Notes: a model not told the origin generated them from the letters alone. DNA of 64,000 nt from Bacillota bacterium (GCA_023453025.1 JAEXUD010000062.1:62001-126000), one strand, 5' to 3'. Positions 53,261 to 61,949 are shown, counted from the first letter of the stretch. Program-made: numbers and translations.

Positions 53261-54196
53261 ATGGAATTAATTACGCGTATGCTTGCAGGGGAAAAAAGAG
53301 CATGTGCCAAGCTTATAACAACAGTCGAAAACAACCCTGAAGAAGCTGAAAAAATATTAAGACAAATTCATCAGTACACCGGGAAGGCTCATGTAATAGG
53401 CATTACCGGACCTCCCGGAGCCGGTAAGAGCACCCTTACCGACAAGGTTGTTAAAGCGCTTGTGAATGAAGGCAAAAGGGTTGGCATTATAGCTGTTGAT
53501 CCAACCAGCCCGTATTCAGGAGGATCCATACTTGGGGACAGAATCAGAATGCAGGATTTAGCACTGGACCCAAATGTATTTATAAGAAGCATGGGAACGA
53601 GAGGTCAGCTTGGCGGTCTTTCAAAATATACCAAAAATGCTTTGAAAATTTTGGACGCAGCAGGTTACGATTATATAATCATTGAAACAGTGGGAGTCGG
53701 GCAGTCTGAAGTTGATATAGTAAAAACTGCAGATACCATAGTTATGGTCATGGTACCAGGCTTGGGAGACGATATTCAGTCCATAAAGGCAGGCATCATG
53801 GAAATTGGTGACATATTCGTAATAAATAAAAGTGACTTGTTCGGAGCGGACAGAACGGCAACTGAAGTTAACATGATGCTTGATTTGAGCATGTCTATGG
53901 ACAGAAGACCTCCTGTTTTAAAGATAACTGCTTCTAAAAACGAAGGTATTGATGCCTTGATTACCGAAATAAAAAATCATCAGGGATATTTATTAACCAG
54001 CGGGAAGCTTGAGGAAAGAAGAAAAAACAACTTAAAGCTTGAGCTCGTGGAGCTTATAGAATATGAGCTTAGAAAAATTGTAATTTCACAAACTTCAATT
54101 GACAATAGGCTGGAACTTGAAACTAATAAAATTATCAGCAAAGAAAAAAATATGTATGAAGTCAGAGATGAATTTTTAAATACAATAAAGAATTAA
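53261..54196 (+). CDS. meaB: MeaB/ArgK GTPase, mutase chaperone
   Basis: A 311-residue G3E GTPase that guards B12 loading and protects methylmalonyl-CoA mutase. Seen: Walker A GITGPPGAGKSTLTDK, IAVDPTSPYSGGSILGDRIR, IETVGVGQSEVDI, and the base-specificity motif FVINKSDLFG. The start is the ATG two bases after the small-subunit stop, with only a weak site, so coupling with the upstream gene is likely. It is followed by the epimerase gene after 15 bases. Confidence 0.95.
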   Translation: MELITRMLAGEKRACAKLITTVENNPEEAEKILRQIHQYTGKAHVIGITGPPGAGKSTLTDKVVKALVNEGKRVGIIAVDPTSPYSGGSILGDRIRMQDLALDPNVFIRSMGTRGQLGGLSKYTKNALKILDAAGYDYIIIETVGVGQSEVDIVKTADTIVMVMVPGLGDDIQSIKAGIMEIGDIFVINKSDLFGADRTATEVNMMLDLSMSMDRRPPVLKITASKNEGIDALITEIKNHQGYLLTSGKLEERRKNNLKLELVELIEYELRKIVISQTSIDNRLELETNKIISKEKNMYEVRDEFLNTIKN

Positions 54197-54211
54197 AAGG
54201 AGGTTAGAAAT

Positions 54212-54616
54212 TTGGTGCAAAAAATTGATCATATAGGTATAGCAGTTAAAAACATGGAAGAAACACTGAAATTTTATGAAACTGCTCTTGGCTTGAAGGC
54301 AGTTGCGACAGAAGTAGTTGAAGAACAAAAAGTCAAGGTTGCATTTTTGCCTACGGGAGATTCTGAAATTGAACTGTTAGAAGCAACAACTGAAGACAGT
54401 CCTGTTGCTAAGTTTATAGAAAAAAACGGAGAGGGCGTTCAGCACATTGCATACAGAGTAGAAAATGTTGAATCTGCCATAGCAGAAATGAAGGAAAAAG
54501 GAATCAGAATGATTGACGAAACGCCTCGCTATGGCGCAGGCGGAGCAAAAATTGCATTTTGTCATCCGAAAAGTACAGGAGGAGTTCTCATAGAGCTTTG
54601 CCAAAGGAACAAATGA
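54212..54616 (+). CDS. mce: Methylmalonyl-CoA epimerase
   Basis: A 134-residue vicinal-oxygen-chelate enzyme converting (S)- and (R)-methylmalonyl-CoA. Metal ligands are in KIDHIGIAV (His), GVQHIAYRV (His) and VLIELCQR (Glu); the catalytic region includes ETALGLKAV. Starts at TTG 54212 or the next codon GTG 54215, both behind AAAGGAGG; the family start is right there. With the mutase and MeaB it completes propionyl/succinyl interconversion except for the decarboxylase or transcarboxylase. Confidence 0.95.
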   Translation: MVQKIDHIGIAVKNMEETLKFYETALGLKAVATEVVEEQKVKVAFLPTGDSEIELLEATTEDSPVAKFIEKNGEGVQHIAYRVENVESAIAEMKEKGIRMIDETPRYGAGGAKIAFCHPKSTGGVLIELCQRNK

Positions 54617-54644
54617 ATCGGTGAACGAGACTCATAAATAGTTG

Positions 54645-54684
54645 AAAAGACGGTTGATTATGATTAAGTTCATCCGTCTTTTTG
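54645..54684 (+). terminator. Terminator of the methylmalonyl-CoA cluster
   Basis: AAAAGACGG / CCGTCTTTT arms around a 20-base loop, T-run after. Confidence 0.75.
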
Positions 54685-54714
54685 TATATAAGCTTATAAT
54701 ATATCAAAAAATAA

Positions 54715-55107
54715 TTAAAGCAGGTTGTATATTCCCAAGGTTTTTAAATGATCCAGCTTGGTAGCCATTATACTTTCCATATCCAGATTCAGGGCAGAGC
54801 ACATGGATGCCAAGTAAAAAAACAATTCGCCCATTTCTTCTTCAATCTTTTCCTTGCACTTAGGACAAAGCTCACCTTCCACATGATTATCCAAGTCAAG
54901 TTGATTCTCTTCCAGAGTTTTATTATCTGAAAATAATTGTTTTGTTGCATGTATTTCTATGCAGCCACAATGCGTTGCAGACTTAAAAACTGCTCTGTTA
55001 AGCATGGATGTTTGTTCGTCAAGTTTTGTGACAATATCTAAAATGCTTTTATTTAAAAGCTGCAAATCACTTGTAATATTTTGAAATTCACTACAATCAC
55101 ACGACAT
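54715..55107 (-). CDS. MazG-like small protein with Cys pairs
   Basis: A 130-residue helical protein. The C-terminal stretch KIEEEMGELFFYLASMCSAL then NLDMESIMATKLDHLKTLGI matches the helical EExxE-type core of MazG-like nucleotide pyrophosphohydrolases. A CPKCKEK motif and an N-terminal CDC plus THCGC suggest a bound metal or disulfide. Catalytic competence is uncertain because the full set of acidic residues is not evident. The site AAGGAG lies ten or so bases before the ATG. Function unknown. Confidence 0.72.
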   Translation of the reverse strand: MSCDCSEFQNITSDLQLLNKSILDIVTKLDEQTSMLNRAVFKSATHCGCIEIHATKQLFSDNKTLEENQLDLDNHVEGELCPKCKEKIEEEMGELFFYLASMCSALNLDMESIMATKLDHLKTLGIYNLL

Positions 55108-55176
55108 GTATTTTCAACTCCTTTCTTAAAACAAGAATGTTATAGCGTTTTTGCATTAAACTTACCCGGGTATTTT

Positions 55177-55195
55177 AACGAGGTGTTATTTCGTT
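55177..55195. promoter_or_regulatory. Small hairpin motif with GGTGTTATT loop, second copy
   Basis: AACGA-GGTGTTATT-TCGTT, same loop as 22183-22203 with a changed but paired stem (C-G in place of T-A). It lies upstream of the leftward MazG-like gene. Confidence 0.3.
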
Positions 55196-55334
55196 ATATT
55201 AAAATTATACTTAAAGACAAGCTGGAATGTCAAACACTTTATTAATACATTTTGTAAACAAACTATTTTCAAATTAGCATAATTTTGGAATGATAGAATA
55301 CAATATAAAGAAATATATATATAGGGGGATGTTT

Positions 55335-55772
55335 ATGAAAAGAATTGTAACCATTGTTGCGATTATTGTATTTATAGCTGCTGTTTTGTTCTTTTTCAGA
55401 TACTTTAGAGGAAAGGGTGCTGAAAACGTGGGATTCGATACAATTAATCCTGAAAATATGCCGAGACAAATTACAGAAGTTTTGCCGAATTACAGGATGA
55501 AGGAAAAAGCTCTTGTAGCTAAAATTAATGATGAAATATTTGTTGTTGTTACAAGGGGAGAAAAAAATACAGCAGGGTATGAGGTTGAAATTGACAAGCT
55601 TGCTCTAAGTGAAGAAGATGGAGAAAGAGTTCTCACAGTATATGCTGTATATACAGATCCTAAACCTGGAGATGTTACGGCTCAAATCCTTACATATCCG
55701 TTTACTGTTGTAAAGACTGATTTGGCAGAATTGCCCCAAAAAGTTATATTGGAAAAAGAATATAAAAAATAA
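55335..55772 (+). CDS. PrcB-domain membrane-anchored protein
   Basis: A 145-residue protein with one N-terminal helix (RIVTIVAIIVFIAAVLFFF) and an external PrcB-like C-terminal domain (FVVVTRGEKNTAGYEVEIDK, then VLTVYAVYTDPKPGDVTAQI and LTYPFTVVK). PrcB is known as part of a treponemal protease complex; in clostridia the domain occurs in exported proteins of unknown role. The ATG 55335 follows TAGGGGGATGTTT. Monocistronic with a hairpin repeat after it. Confidence 0.82.
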   Translation: MKRIVTIVAIIVFIAAVLFFFRYFRGKGAENVGFDTINPENMPRQITEVLPNYRMKEKALVAKINDEIFVVVTRGEKNTAGYEVEIDKLALSEEDGERVLTVYAVYTDPKPGDVTAQILTYPFTVVKTDLAELPQKVILEKEYKK

Positions 55773-55803
55773 GTCGATTCAAACACTGGAAATTCCATAT
55801 TTA

Positions 55804-55869
55804 AATGAGATTCTTTGCTTTCGTCTCAGAATGACACTGTCATCCTGAGCTTCAGCAAAGAATCTCATT
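55804..55869. repeat. AGATTCTTTGC / GCAAAGAATCT hairpin repeat, copy 2
   Basis: Perfect 15-base outer arms AATGAGATTCTTTGC and GCAAAGAATCTCATT, followed by a T-run, so it can terminate transcription. Related to the element at 41330-41399. Confidence 0.8.
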
Positions 55870-56004
55870 TTTTATTGCTAATATTTTAAGCTAAAGCCAA
55901 AAATAAACATTTCAATTTCCAAGAAAATAAAGTAAAATAAGATATTAATAGTTGTAATTTTGTCAAAAAGTGTTATATAATAGTAGGTGGTAAGAGGTGA
56001 CGTG

Positions 56005-56700
56005 GTGATAGAATTTAAAAATGTATCAAAGATTTATAAAAGAGAATTTACAGCAGTTAAGGATATTAACTTAAAAATAGATGGCGGTGAATTTTTATTC
56101 ATAGTTGGTAAAAGCGGTGCCGGAAAAAGCACATTGATTAAACTTTTATTAAGAGAGATAGCCCCAAGCGAAGGCACTATATCATACAATAATCAGGATA
56201 TTACAAAAATAAGAAAAAGAAATGTTTCACTGTACAGAAGAAATATCGGATTTGTATTTCAGGATTACAGACTTCTGCCCAAAATGACCGTATATGAAAA
56301 TATTGCATTTGCAATGGAGATGATTTGCTGCCCTCCAAAAACAATAAGAAGAGAAGTCCCGCTGGTACTCAGTATGGTCGGACTGAGTGACAAGGCAAAA
56401 TATTATCCTGACGAGCTGTCAGGCGGTGAGCAGCAAAGAGTTGCAATAGCCCGTGCTGTTATAAATAAACCTGAAACCATAATTGCGGATGAACCTACCG
56501 GAAACCTGGACCCTGAGACATCAAAGGAAATTATGAAAATCCTCACTGAAATTAATAAAAGAGGGACAACTGTTATAATGGCAACACACGACATGAATAT
56601 AGTTCACAATTATCAAAAAAGAGTTGTTGAATTAAAGCGTGGTGTCATTGTCAGAGATATGAAAACAGGGGGATATGCAAATGAACCTAAAGAAATGTAA
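56005..56700 (+). CDS. ftsE: Cell division ATP-binding protein FtsE
   Basis: A 231-residue ABC ATPase. Walker A is VGKSGAGKSTLIKLLL, Q-loop FVFQDYRLLP, signature LSGGEQQRVAIARA, Walker B TIIADEPTGNLDP and the switch His in MATHDMNIV. The start is best at GTG 56005 behind AAGAGGTGAC, giving the family N-terminus MIEFKNVSKIYK; earlier GTG codons at 55987 and 56002 are possible. It couples to FtsX, which overlaps its end by 20 bases, and drives a cell-wall hydrolase. Confidence 0.95.
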   Translation: MIEFKNVSKIYKREFTAVKDINLKIDGGEFLFIVGKSGAGKSTLIKLLLREIAPSEGTISYNNQDITKIRKRNVSLYRRNIGFVFQDYRLLPKMTVYENIAFAMEMICCPPKTIRREVPLVLSMVGLSDKAKYYPDELSGGEQQRVAIARAVINKPETIIADEPTGNLDPETSKEIMKILTEINKRGTTVIMATHDMNIVHNYQKRVVELKRGVIVRDMKTGGYANEPKEM

Positions 56701-57586
56701 CTATATTTTCAGACAAGCCTTTAAAAGCATGTGGAGAAACCGTATGATGGGATTGGCATCAATAGGTTCTGTAACAGCAGTTTTAATAATACTTGGTTTT
56801 ATATTAATCGTTGTATTAAATATAAACAACGTTGCATTGGTAACAAAGGAATCCTTTGACGAAATAGCTGTATATCTGAATGATGATGTTGAAGGCAGTA
56901 CAATAGATGAAATGGGAAAATCATTTAAAAATATAGACGGTGTAATGGGAGTGGCATTTCAAACTAAGGACTATGCGCTTGAGCAGCTGAAGCAGGATTG
57001 GGGAGACGATGCATTTTTGCTGGAGGGCTTAAGAAATAACCCGCTGCCAAACACCTATGTCGTTCAGCTGGAGGACGTCAGCAAGGCTGAAGAAGTAATT
57101 AAACAGATAGGAACATATGAAGGTGTGGAAGATGTGCAATATTATAAGGATGCTGTAAACAGTCTGATTAAAATTGCAGATTTTGTTAAAAGTTCCGGAG
57201 CGGCAATGATAATAATACTTCTTCTCATAAGTGTGTTTATTATTTCAAATACAATTAAAATAACTGTACTTAACAGATATAAGGAAATTGAACTTATGCA
57301 GTATATAGGAGCAACGAACGGATATGTAAGGGGACCGTTCATGATTGAAGGTGTAATGCTTGGATTGATAGGTTCAATAATTGCTATCTTAGTCATATCC
57401 CTGGGATATAATTATATTATCAATTATCTGGCCGGCCGTTATATTGTGTTGTTGTCGGGTATGTCAGGTTACATGGTTGGCGTTGAAATGGTCCTTAATG
57501 ATTTAACAATAATATTTTTAACTATAGGAATCGGCATAGGAATTCTGGGAAGCTTGATTTCTCTGAAAAAATTCTTAAGTGTATAG
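56681..57586 (+). CDS. ftsX: Cell division membrane protein FtsX
   Basis: A 301-residue four-helix membrane protein. It has an N-terminal cytoplasmic stretch (YIFRQAFKSMWRNRMMGLAS), the first helix, an extracellular domain (about 50-170; contacts the hydrolase) and three C-terminal helices with the FtsX motif ISNTIKITVLNRYKEIELMQ and YIGATNGYVRGPFMIEG. ATG 56681 is eight bases after GGGGG; ATG 56675 is too close. It forms FtsEX with the upstream ATPase. Confidence 0.94.
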   Translation: MNLKKCNYIFRQAFKSMWRNRMMGLASIGSVTAVLIILGFILIVVLNINNVALVTKESFDEIAVYLNDDVEGSTIDEMGKSFKNIDGVMGVAFQTKDYALEQLKQDWGDDAFLLEGLRNNPLPNTYVVQLEDVSKAEEVIKQIGTYEGVEDVQYYKDAVNSLIKIADFVKSSGAAMIIILLLISVFIISNTIKITVLNRYKEIELMQYIGATNGYVRGPFMIEGVMLGLIGSIIAILVISLGYNYIINYLAGRYIVLLSGMSGYMVGVEMVLNDLTIIFLTIGIGIGILGSLISLKKFLSV

Positions 57587-57595
57587 GAGTGGGTT

Positions 57596-58720
57596 ATGTT
57601 TAAAAAAGGTATTGCATTTACTTTGTTGATTATGTTGGTTATAAGTGTTTTTCCTGTAACGGCAGGAGGGAGTATAGCGGATTTGCAGCAAAAGCAAAAA
57701 AAAATTGAGCAGCAAATAAAGGAAATCCGTGACAAGGCTAATGCTCTTAAAGGAGAGCAGAAAAGTATTCAGCAGGAAATAGATGTGCTGGATGGTGAGA
57801 TGCGTGCTTTGAGCCTTGAGATTGAAGGCTATGAACTTCAAAAGCAAGAAATAAATATGAAAATAGCGGAATCTGAGCAAAAAATTTCGGAATTGACAGA
57901 TGAAATCAACGAAAATAATGAAATACTGGAAAAACGTCTCAGAGTTATGTATAAAAACGGCACCGCAGGATATATGGAAGTGCTGCTGAATTCTGAAAAT
58001 CTGATTGATGCACTTACAAGAATGGATATGATTCAAATGATTGTTCAAAGCGACGTTGAATTATTAAAAAACATAAATGATCAGAAACTGCAGGTTGAGG
58101 ATTTAAAGCTGGAGCAGGAAACAGAAAGACTGGAGCTGACTGCTGTAATAAACAATTTAAATTCAAAACAAAATGAAATTATGATAGCATCACGTTCAAA
58201 AGAAGTTTATATGTCAAGCTTAAAGAACAATCTTGCTGAAATACAAAGACAGCAGGCTGCAATGGACGAGCAGTCCAAACAAATCGAAAAAGAAATACTT
58301 GCCGCACAGCGTGCAGTTGAATATGCAGGAGGTGAACTGGCATGGCCTGTTCCCGGACAATACAGGATAACATCTCAATTTGGTGGACGAGCAGACCCTA
58401 TAACAGGAGTTTGGACAACCCACGGAGGCACTGACATTGCTGCGCCTAACGGCACTCCTATCGTTTCAGCAAATGATGGTGTTGTAATATATGCGGGATG
58501 GCATTATTCTTATGGAAACTACATAATAGTTGACCATGGCGGTGGAATTGCAACTCTATACGGACATTGTTCGAAACTTTTGGCAAGCGCCGGACAAGCA
58601 GTGACAAGAGGAGAAAAAATTGCTCTTGTAGGGTCAACAGGATATTCAACAGGAAACCATCTTCACTATGAAGTCAGAGTCAACGGTGTGAGAAAAGATG
58701 CCATGACCTACTATAAATAA
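57596..58720 (+). CDS. Coiled-coil M23 murein hydrolase (EnvC/PcsB-like), FtsEX-linked
   Basis: A 374-residue exported protein. Signal peptide (about 1-23), a long coiled coil (about 25-245; IADLQQKQKKIEQQIKEIRD and further heptads) and a C-terminal LytM/M23 domain. The zinc motif is HGGTDIAAPNGTP and HLHYEVRVNG with GHCSKL, so the peptidase looks active, unlike regulatory LytM domains that lose ligands. It starts nine bases after ftsX behind TAGGAGTGGGTT, which strongly suggests it is the hydrolase activated by FtsEX during division. Confidence 0.93.
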   Translation: MFKKGIAFTLLIMLVISVFPVTAGGSIADLQQKQKKIEQQIKEIRDKANALKGEQKSIQQEIDVLDGEMRALSLEIEGYELQKQEINMKIAESEQKISELTDEINENNEILEKRLRVMYKNGTAGYMEVLLNSENLIDALTRMDMIQMIVQSDVELLKNINDQKLQVEDLKLEQETERLELTAVINNLNSKQNEIMIASRSKEVYMSSLKNNLAEIQRQQAAMDEQSKQIEKEILAAQRAVEYAGGELAWPVPGQYRITSQFGGRADPITGVWTTHGGTDIAAPNGTPIVSANDGVVIYAGWHYSYGNYIIVDHGGGIATLYGHCSKLLASAGQAVTRGEKIALVGSTGYSTGNHLHYEVRVNGVRKDAMTYYK

Positions 58721-58727
58721 ATAATCA

Positions 58728-58752
58728 GGGACGGTTCTTAAAAAACCGTCCC
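58728..58752. terminator. GGGACGGTT hairpin
   Basis: Perfect 9-base arms GGGACGGTT / AACCGTCCC with loop CTTAAAA. No strong T-run, but it lies between convergent genes. Similar short GGGAC-type palindromes are common in clostridial genomes. Confidence 0.6.
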
Positions 58753-58803
58753 AAGTTGATTATATGGTCATTATCAACCGCAGGTGAAGAATCTCCTGTT
58801 TTA

Positions 58804-60366
58804 TCAAATCAACACTTTCTTCTTTTTTTCATCCATCATATCATCCAGCTCTTCGGCATTCATGGTTTCATTTCTTATTAAATATTCTGCTATTTTTCTG
58901 ACTATGGATTCATTTTCCTTGATTATGTTCAAAGCTCTGTCATAAGAATCCTTAGCCATTTCCGATGCTTCATCCTTTATGTTGTCTAAATAATATTTGA
59001 ACAACCTTTCATCTATGCACGTGTTTTGAGTGTTTTTGCCCATTCCATAGCTGCAGATAATTTCATATATAATACTTGTGGATTCCTTTAAGTCATTTGA
59101 TGCTCCGGTGGAGACCTCACCCAGGAATATTTCCTCAGATGCTCTTCCAGCCAAAAGAACTGTCACTTTGTCGCAAAGCTCTTTTTTTGTATATAAAAAT
59201 TTATCTTCAGTAGGAAATTTAAGCACATAGCCTAATGCTTTATCTCTGGGTATAATGGAAATTTTTTGAACCTTATCTATATTTAGTATTTTTGCGACAA
59301 CTGCATGACCTGCTTCATGAAAAGCAACAATTTGTTTTTCTTTATCAGAAACAGTTGAGTGCTTGATCTCCAAGCCTGCCGCAATTTTCTCAATTGCAAA
59401 TTCAAAATTATCTGAATTAATTTTTTTACTTTTGTCTTTAATAGCTTTTAAAGCTGCCTCATTTGCAATATTTGCAAGCTGCGCACCTGAAAAACCATGT
59501 GTCTTTGTTGCAATATCTTTAAGCTGTACCTTTTTATCCAAGGGTTTGTTTTTGGTATGTACCTCCAAAATCTTTAATCTTGAGTGAAAGTTTGGATTAC
59601 CTACATATATTTTTCTGTCAAAACGTCCCGGCCTGAGTAAGGCATCATCCAACAAATCCAATCTGTTGGTAGCTGCCACAACAATTACGTTGCTGGTGTT
59701 GTTAAAACCGTCCAATTCTATTAAAAGCTGATTCAGAGTTTGATCCTTTTCATTGTTGCTTTCGGAATTACGTTTAGCTCCAAGAGCGTCAATTTCATCT
59801 ATAAATATTATGCTTGGGGCTTCCTTTCTCGCCCTTTCAAAGATCATCCTGACTCTCTTTGCACCTACACCGACATATTTTTCAACAAATTCAGATCCGC
59901 TGGAATATATGAAGGTGGCCTTGGCTTCGCCGGCGATAGCCTTTGCAATTAAAGTCTTGCCTGTTCCCGGAGGGCCATAAAGCAGTATCCCTCTTGGGAC
60001 CTTTGCATCCATTGACCTATATTTGTCTTCGTTGTTTAAAAAGTCAATTACATCCATTAAATCGTCCTTTATTTCCTCTAAGCCTGCCACATCTTCAAAA
60101 CCCATTTGTATTTTTGGCTCCTCTGTCTTTTTCTTATCAAAATATGCAGTTGAACCTACATTTTCATTTGCTTCTTCCATAAACACATTTGAATTCTTGC
60201 TGTCTTTTTTTCTGCTTGAAGTTGCTAACATTTTGACCATATAAAAGGTATAAAAAAACATTGGCAGAAAAAATAATATTGACAAAGAATATTTATTTGA
60301 TAATATTAAAATAATAATATTGTATACGACAAATGACACTGCTATATAAAAATATTTATTTTTCAT
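58804..60366 (-). CDS. FtsH-like AAA+ zinc metalloprotease (second paralog)
   Basis: A 520-residue membrane AAA+ protease. It has two short N-terminal helices with almost no extracytoplasmic loop (YIAVSFVVYNIIILIL and LSILFFLPMFFYTFYMV). Walker A is GPPGTGKT (about 135), Walker B SIIFIDEIDALG, arginine finger RPGRFDRK, zinc site HEAGHAV (about 350) and the LLAGRASEEIFLGEVSTGAS segment. It is about 90 residues shorter than the FtsH at 43492, mainly by losing the periplasmic domain. Its target is unknown; a sporulation or stress role is possible. The site is GAGGAGG. Confidence 0.93.
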   Translation of the reverse strand: MKNKYFYIAVSFVVYNIIILILSNKYSLSILFFLPMFFYTFYMVKMLATSSRKKDSKNSNVFMEEANENVGSTAYFDKKKTEEPKIQMGFEDVAGLEEIKDDLMDVIDFLNNEDKYRSMDAKVPRGILLYGPPGTGKTLIAKAIAGEAKATFIYSSGSEFVEKYVGVGAKRVRMIFERARKEAPSIIFIDEIDALGAKRNSESNNEKDQTLNQLLIELDGFNNTSNVIVVAATNRLDLLDDALLRPGRFDRKIYVGNPNFHSRLKILEVHTKNKPLDKKVQLKDIATKTHGFSGAQLANIANEAALKAIKDKSKKINSDNFEFAIEKIAAGLEIKHSTVSDKEKQIVAFHEAGHAVVAKILNIDKVQKISIIPRDKALGYVLKFPTEDKFLYTKKELCDKVTVLLAGRASEEIFLGEVSTGASNDLKESTSIIYEIICSYGMGKNTQNTCIDERLFKYYLDNIKDEASEMAKDSYDRALNIIKENESIVRKIAEYLIRNETMNAEELDDMMDEKKKKVLI

Positions 60367-60453
60367 TTTACCTCCTCAGCTAGAAATTTTATTTTGATAA
60401 AATTATCTTTTCCATAACGTAAAAAGTTATAACATAAATAAATAAAATAATTG

Positions 60454-60482
60454 TTGACATATATTGTAATACTGTATATACT
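60454..60482 (+). promoter_or_regulatory. SigA promoter of the infC operon
   Basis: TTGACA (60454-60459), 17-base spacer, TATACT (60477-60482). Followed by a 220-base structured leader. Confidence 0.75.
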
Positions 60483-60489
60483 ATAATAG

Positions 60490-60612
60490 ATTCAAGAAGA
60501 AGTAACCGCTTCTCACCTTACGGCGTTTTAGACTGTTAGTAGGGTTAGTAAATAAATGCAGTGATTTTGTATTGTTTAAAGATAGCGGTGATTAGGCTGT
60601 CTTTTTTATTGC
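60490..60612 (+). promoter_or_regulatory. L20-type ribosomal leader with attenuator
   Basis: The leader contains AGAAGTAACCGCTTCTC and AGACTGTTAGTAGG at 60530-60545, which can pair with GATTAGGCTGTCT at about 60590-60602 before a T6 run. This is the position and shape of the L20 leader that regulates infC-rpmI-rplT in Firmicutes by transcription attenuation. The pairing was read by eye. The whole gap 60367-60702 is taken up by the promoter and this leader. Confidence 0.65.
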
Positions 60613-60702
60613 GTAAGTGAATAAATAATTACGTGAATGATAAAATCGAGTATGCTGTAAGTATAATAAAGGAAGTCAATTGAAAAATCATTGGAGGTGT
60701 AA

Positions 60703-61212
60703 ATTATAAAAGAACTTCAAATCAACGAACAAATTCGTGAAAAGGAAGTAAGAGTCATTGACTCTGATGGAAGCCAATTAGGAATTATAAGTACTAAAGA
60801 AGCTTTAAAAATTGCCGAGGGAAAAAAATTGGATTTGGTTAATGTATCGCCAACTGCCGAACCACCGGTTTGCAGAATTATGAATTATGGCAAATACAAA
60901 TATGCCCAGGCTAAAAAGGAAAAGGAATCTAAAAAGAAACAAAAGATTATTCAAATTAAAGAAATTAGAATGACACCTAATATCGAAGAACATGATTTAG
61001 GCGTTAAGGCTAAAAATGCATCTAAATTCCTTGAAGACGGAGACAGAGTAAAAGTTGTTGTCCGTTTCAGAGGCAGAGAATTAGGTCATATGGATGTGGG
61101 CAGAGTTGTGCTGATGAAGTTTGCAGAAATGACATCAGAGTATTCTGTAATAGATAAGCAACCAATAGTTGAAGGTAAAAACATGATAATGTTTTTAACT
61201 CCAAAAAAATAA
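60703..61212 (+). CDS. infC: Translation initiation factor IF-3, non-canonical AUU start
   Basis: A 169-residue IF-3. An in-frame TAA lies directly before ATT 60703, and no ATG, GTG or TTG occurs in frame before residue 43, so translation must begin at ATT 60703 (or ATA 60706), five (or eight) bases after GGAGG. AUU starts are the known basis of IF-3 self-control. Sequence ELQINEQIREKEVRVIDSDG and GIISTKEALKIAE is the normal N-domain; RMTPNIEEHDLGVKAKNASK and KVVVRFRGRELGHMDVG is the C-domain. An annotation starting at 60829 would lose the N-domain. Confidence 0.95.
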   Translation: MIKELQINEQIREKEVRVIDSDGSQLGIISTKEALKIAEGKKLDLVNVSPTAEPPVCRIMNYGKYKYAQAKKEKESKKKQKIIQIKEIRMTPNIEEHDLGVKAKNASKFLEDGDRVKVVVRFRGRELGHMDVGRVVLMKFAEMTSEYSVIDKQPIVEGKNMIMFLTPKK

Positions 61213-61239
61213 TAACATTAACATTAAGGAGGAACTGTT

Positions 61240-61434
61240 ATGCCAAAATTAAAAACTAACAGATCAGCTGCAAAGAGATTTTCTAAAACCGGAAGCGGTC
61301 AGATAAAGAGATCAAAGGCTGGAAAAAATCACTTCACAGGCAAAAAAGCTTCTAAGTCTATAAGAAATTTAAGAAAAGGCACACTGGTATCAAGTGCAGA
61401 CTCAGATAGAATAAGCAAATTACTACCATATTAA
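61240..61434 (+). CDS. rpmI: 50S ribosomal protein L35
   Basis: A 64-residue basic protein with the L35 pattern MPKLKTNRSAAKRFSKTGSG and ITRSKAGKNHF-type middle (here IKRSKAGKNHFTGKKASK). Site AAGGAGGAACTGTT. Between infC and rplT as in most Firmicutes. Confidence 0.98.
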   Translation: MPKLKTNRSAAKRFSKTGSGQIKRSKAGKNHFTGKKASKSIRNLRKGTLVSSADSDRISKLLPY

Positions 61435-61462
61435 TATGTAACATATTCAGGAGGAAAATAAA

Positions 61463-61813
61463 ATGGCAAGAGTTAAAAGAGCTGTAAATGCAAAGAAAAA
61501 CCATAGAAAAGTACTGAAACTTGCTAAAGGATATTACGGAGCAAAGAGTAAATTATATAAAACAGCAAATCAAGCAGTTATGAAATCACTTTCATATGCT
61601 TATGTAGGCAGAAAATTAAGAAAGAGAGAGTTCAGACAGCTTTGGATTGCAAGAATTAATGCAGCCGCAAGACAAAACGGTTTATCATACAGCAAATTTA
61701 TAAATTTATTAAAACAAAACAATATAGAAATAAACAGAAAAATGCTTTCAGAAATGGCTATTTACGATCCAGCAGGATTCACAAGCCTCGTAGAACAAGT
61801 AAAAGCAAGCTAA
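61463..61813 (+). CDS. rplT: 50S ribosomal protein L20
   Basis: A 116-residue protein needed for 50S assembly and, in Firmicutes, for repression of its own operon through the leader. Sequence MARVKRAVNAKKNHRKVLKL, then AKGYYGAKSKLYKTANQAVM and FRQLWIARINAAARQNGLSY is typical. Site CAGGAGG. The structured repeat copy begins one base after its stop codon. Confidence 0.98.
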   Translation: MARVKRAVNAKKNHRKVLKLAKGYYGAKSKLYKTANQAVMKSLSYAYVGRKLRKREFRQLWIARINAAARQNGLSYSKFINLLKQNNIEINRKMLSEMAIYDPAGFTSLVEQVKAS

Positions 61814-61814
61814 A

Positions 61815-61931
61815 GCCCTAACCCTATTTTTCAGAGTCTTTTTTCTGAAAAATAGCGGTAGGTCTTATGCAGCGCAATCCAAATTTGTGCGACTGGCAAA
61901 GAGCGGACAAATTTGTGATGAAGCCTGCTAA
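61815..61931. repeat. Structured repeat, diverged third copy
   Basis: Same order as the units at 28307: GCCCTAACC, hairpin 1 (CTATTTTTCAGA / TCTGAAAAATAG), GGTAGGTCTTATGCAGCG, hairpin 2 (CAAATTTGT / ACAAATTTG), GCCTGC. The stems differ from the other copies at three pairs and each change is matched on the other side. Confidence 0.88.
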
Positions 61932-61949
61932 AGCCTTTATAAGAATTAT

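Noticed and set aside
60829..61212. infC starting at TTG 60829
   Set aside because: It removes the conserved N-terminal domain of IF-3, which is intact upstream from ATT.
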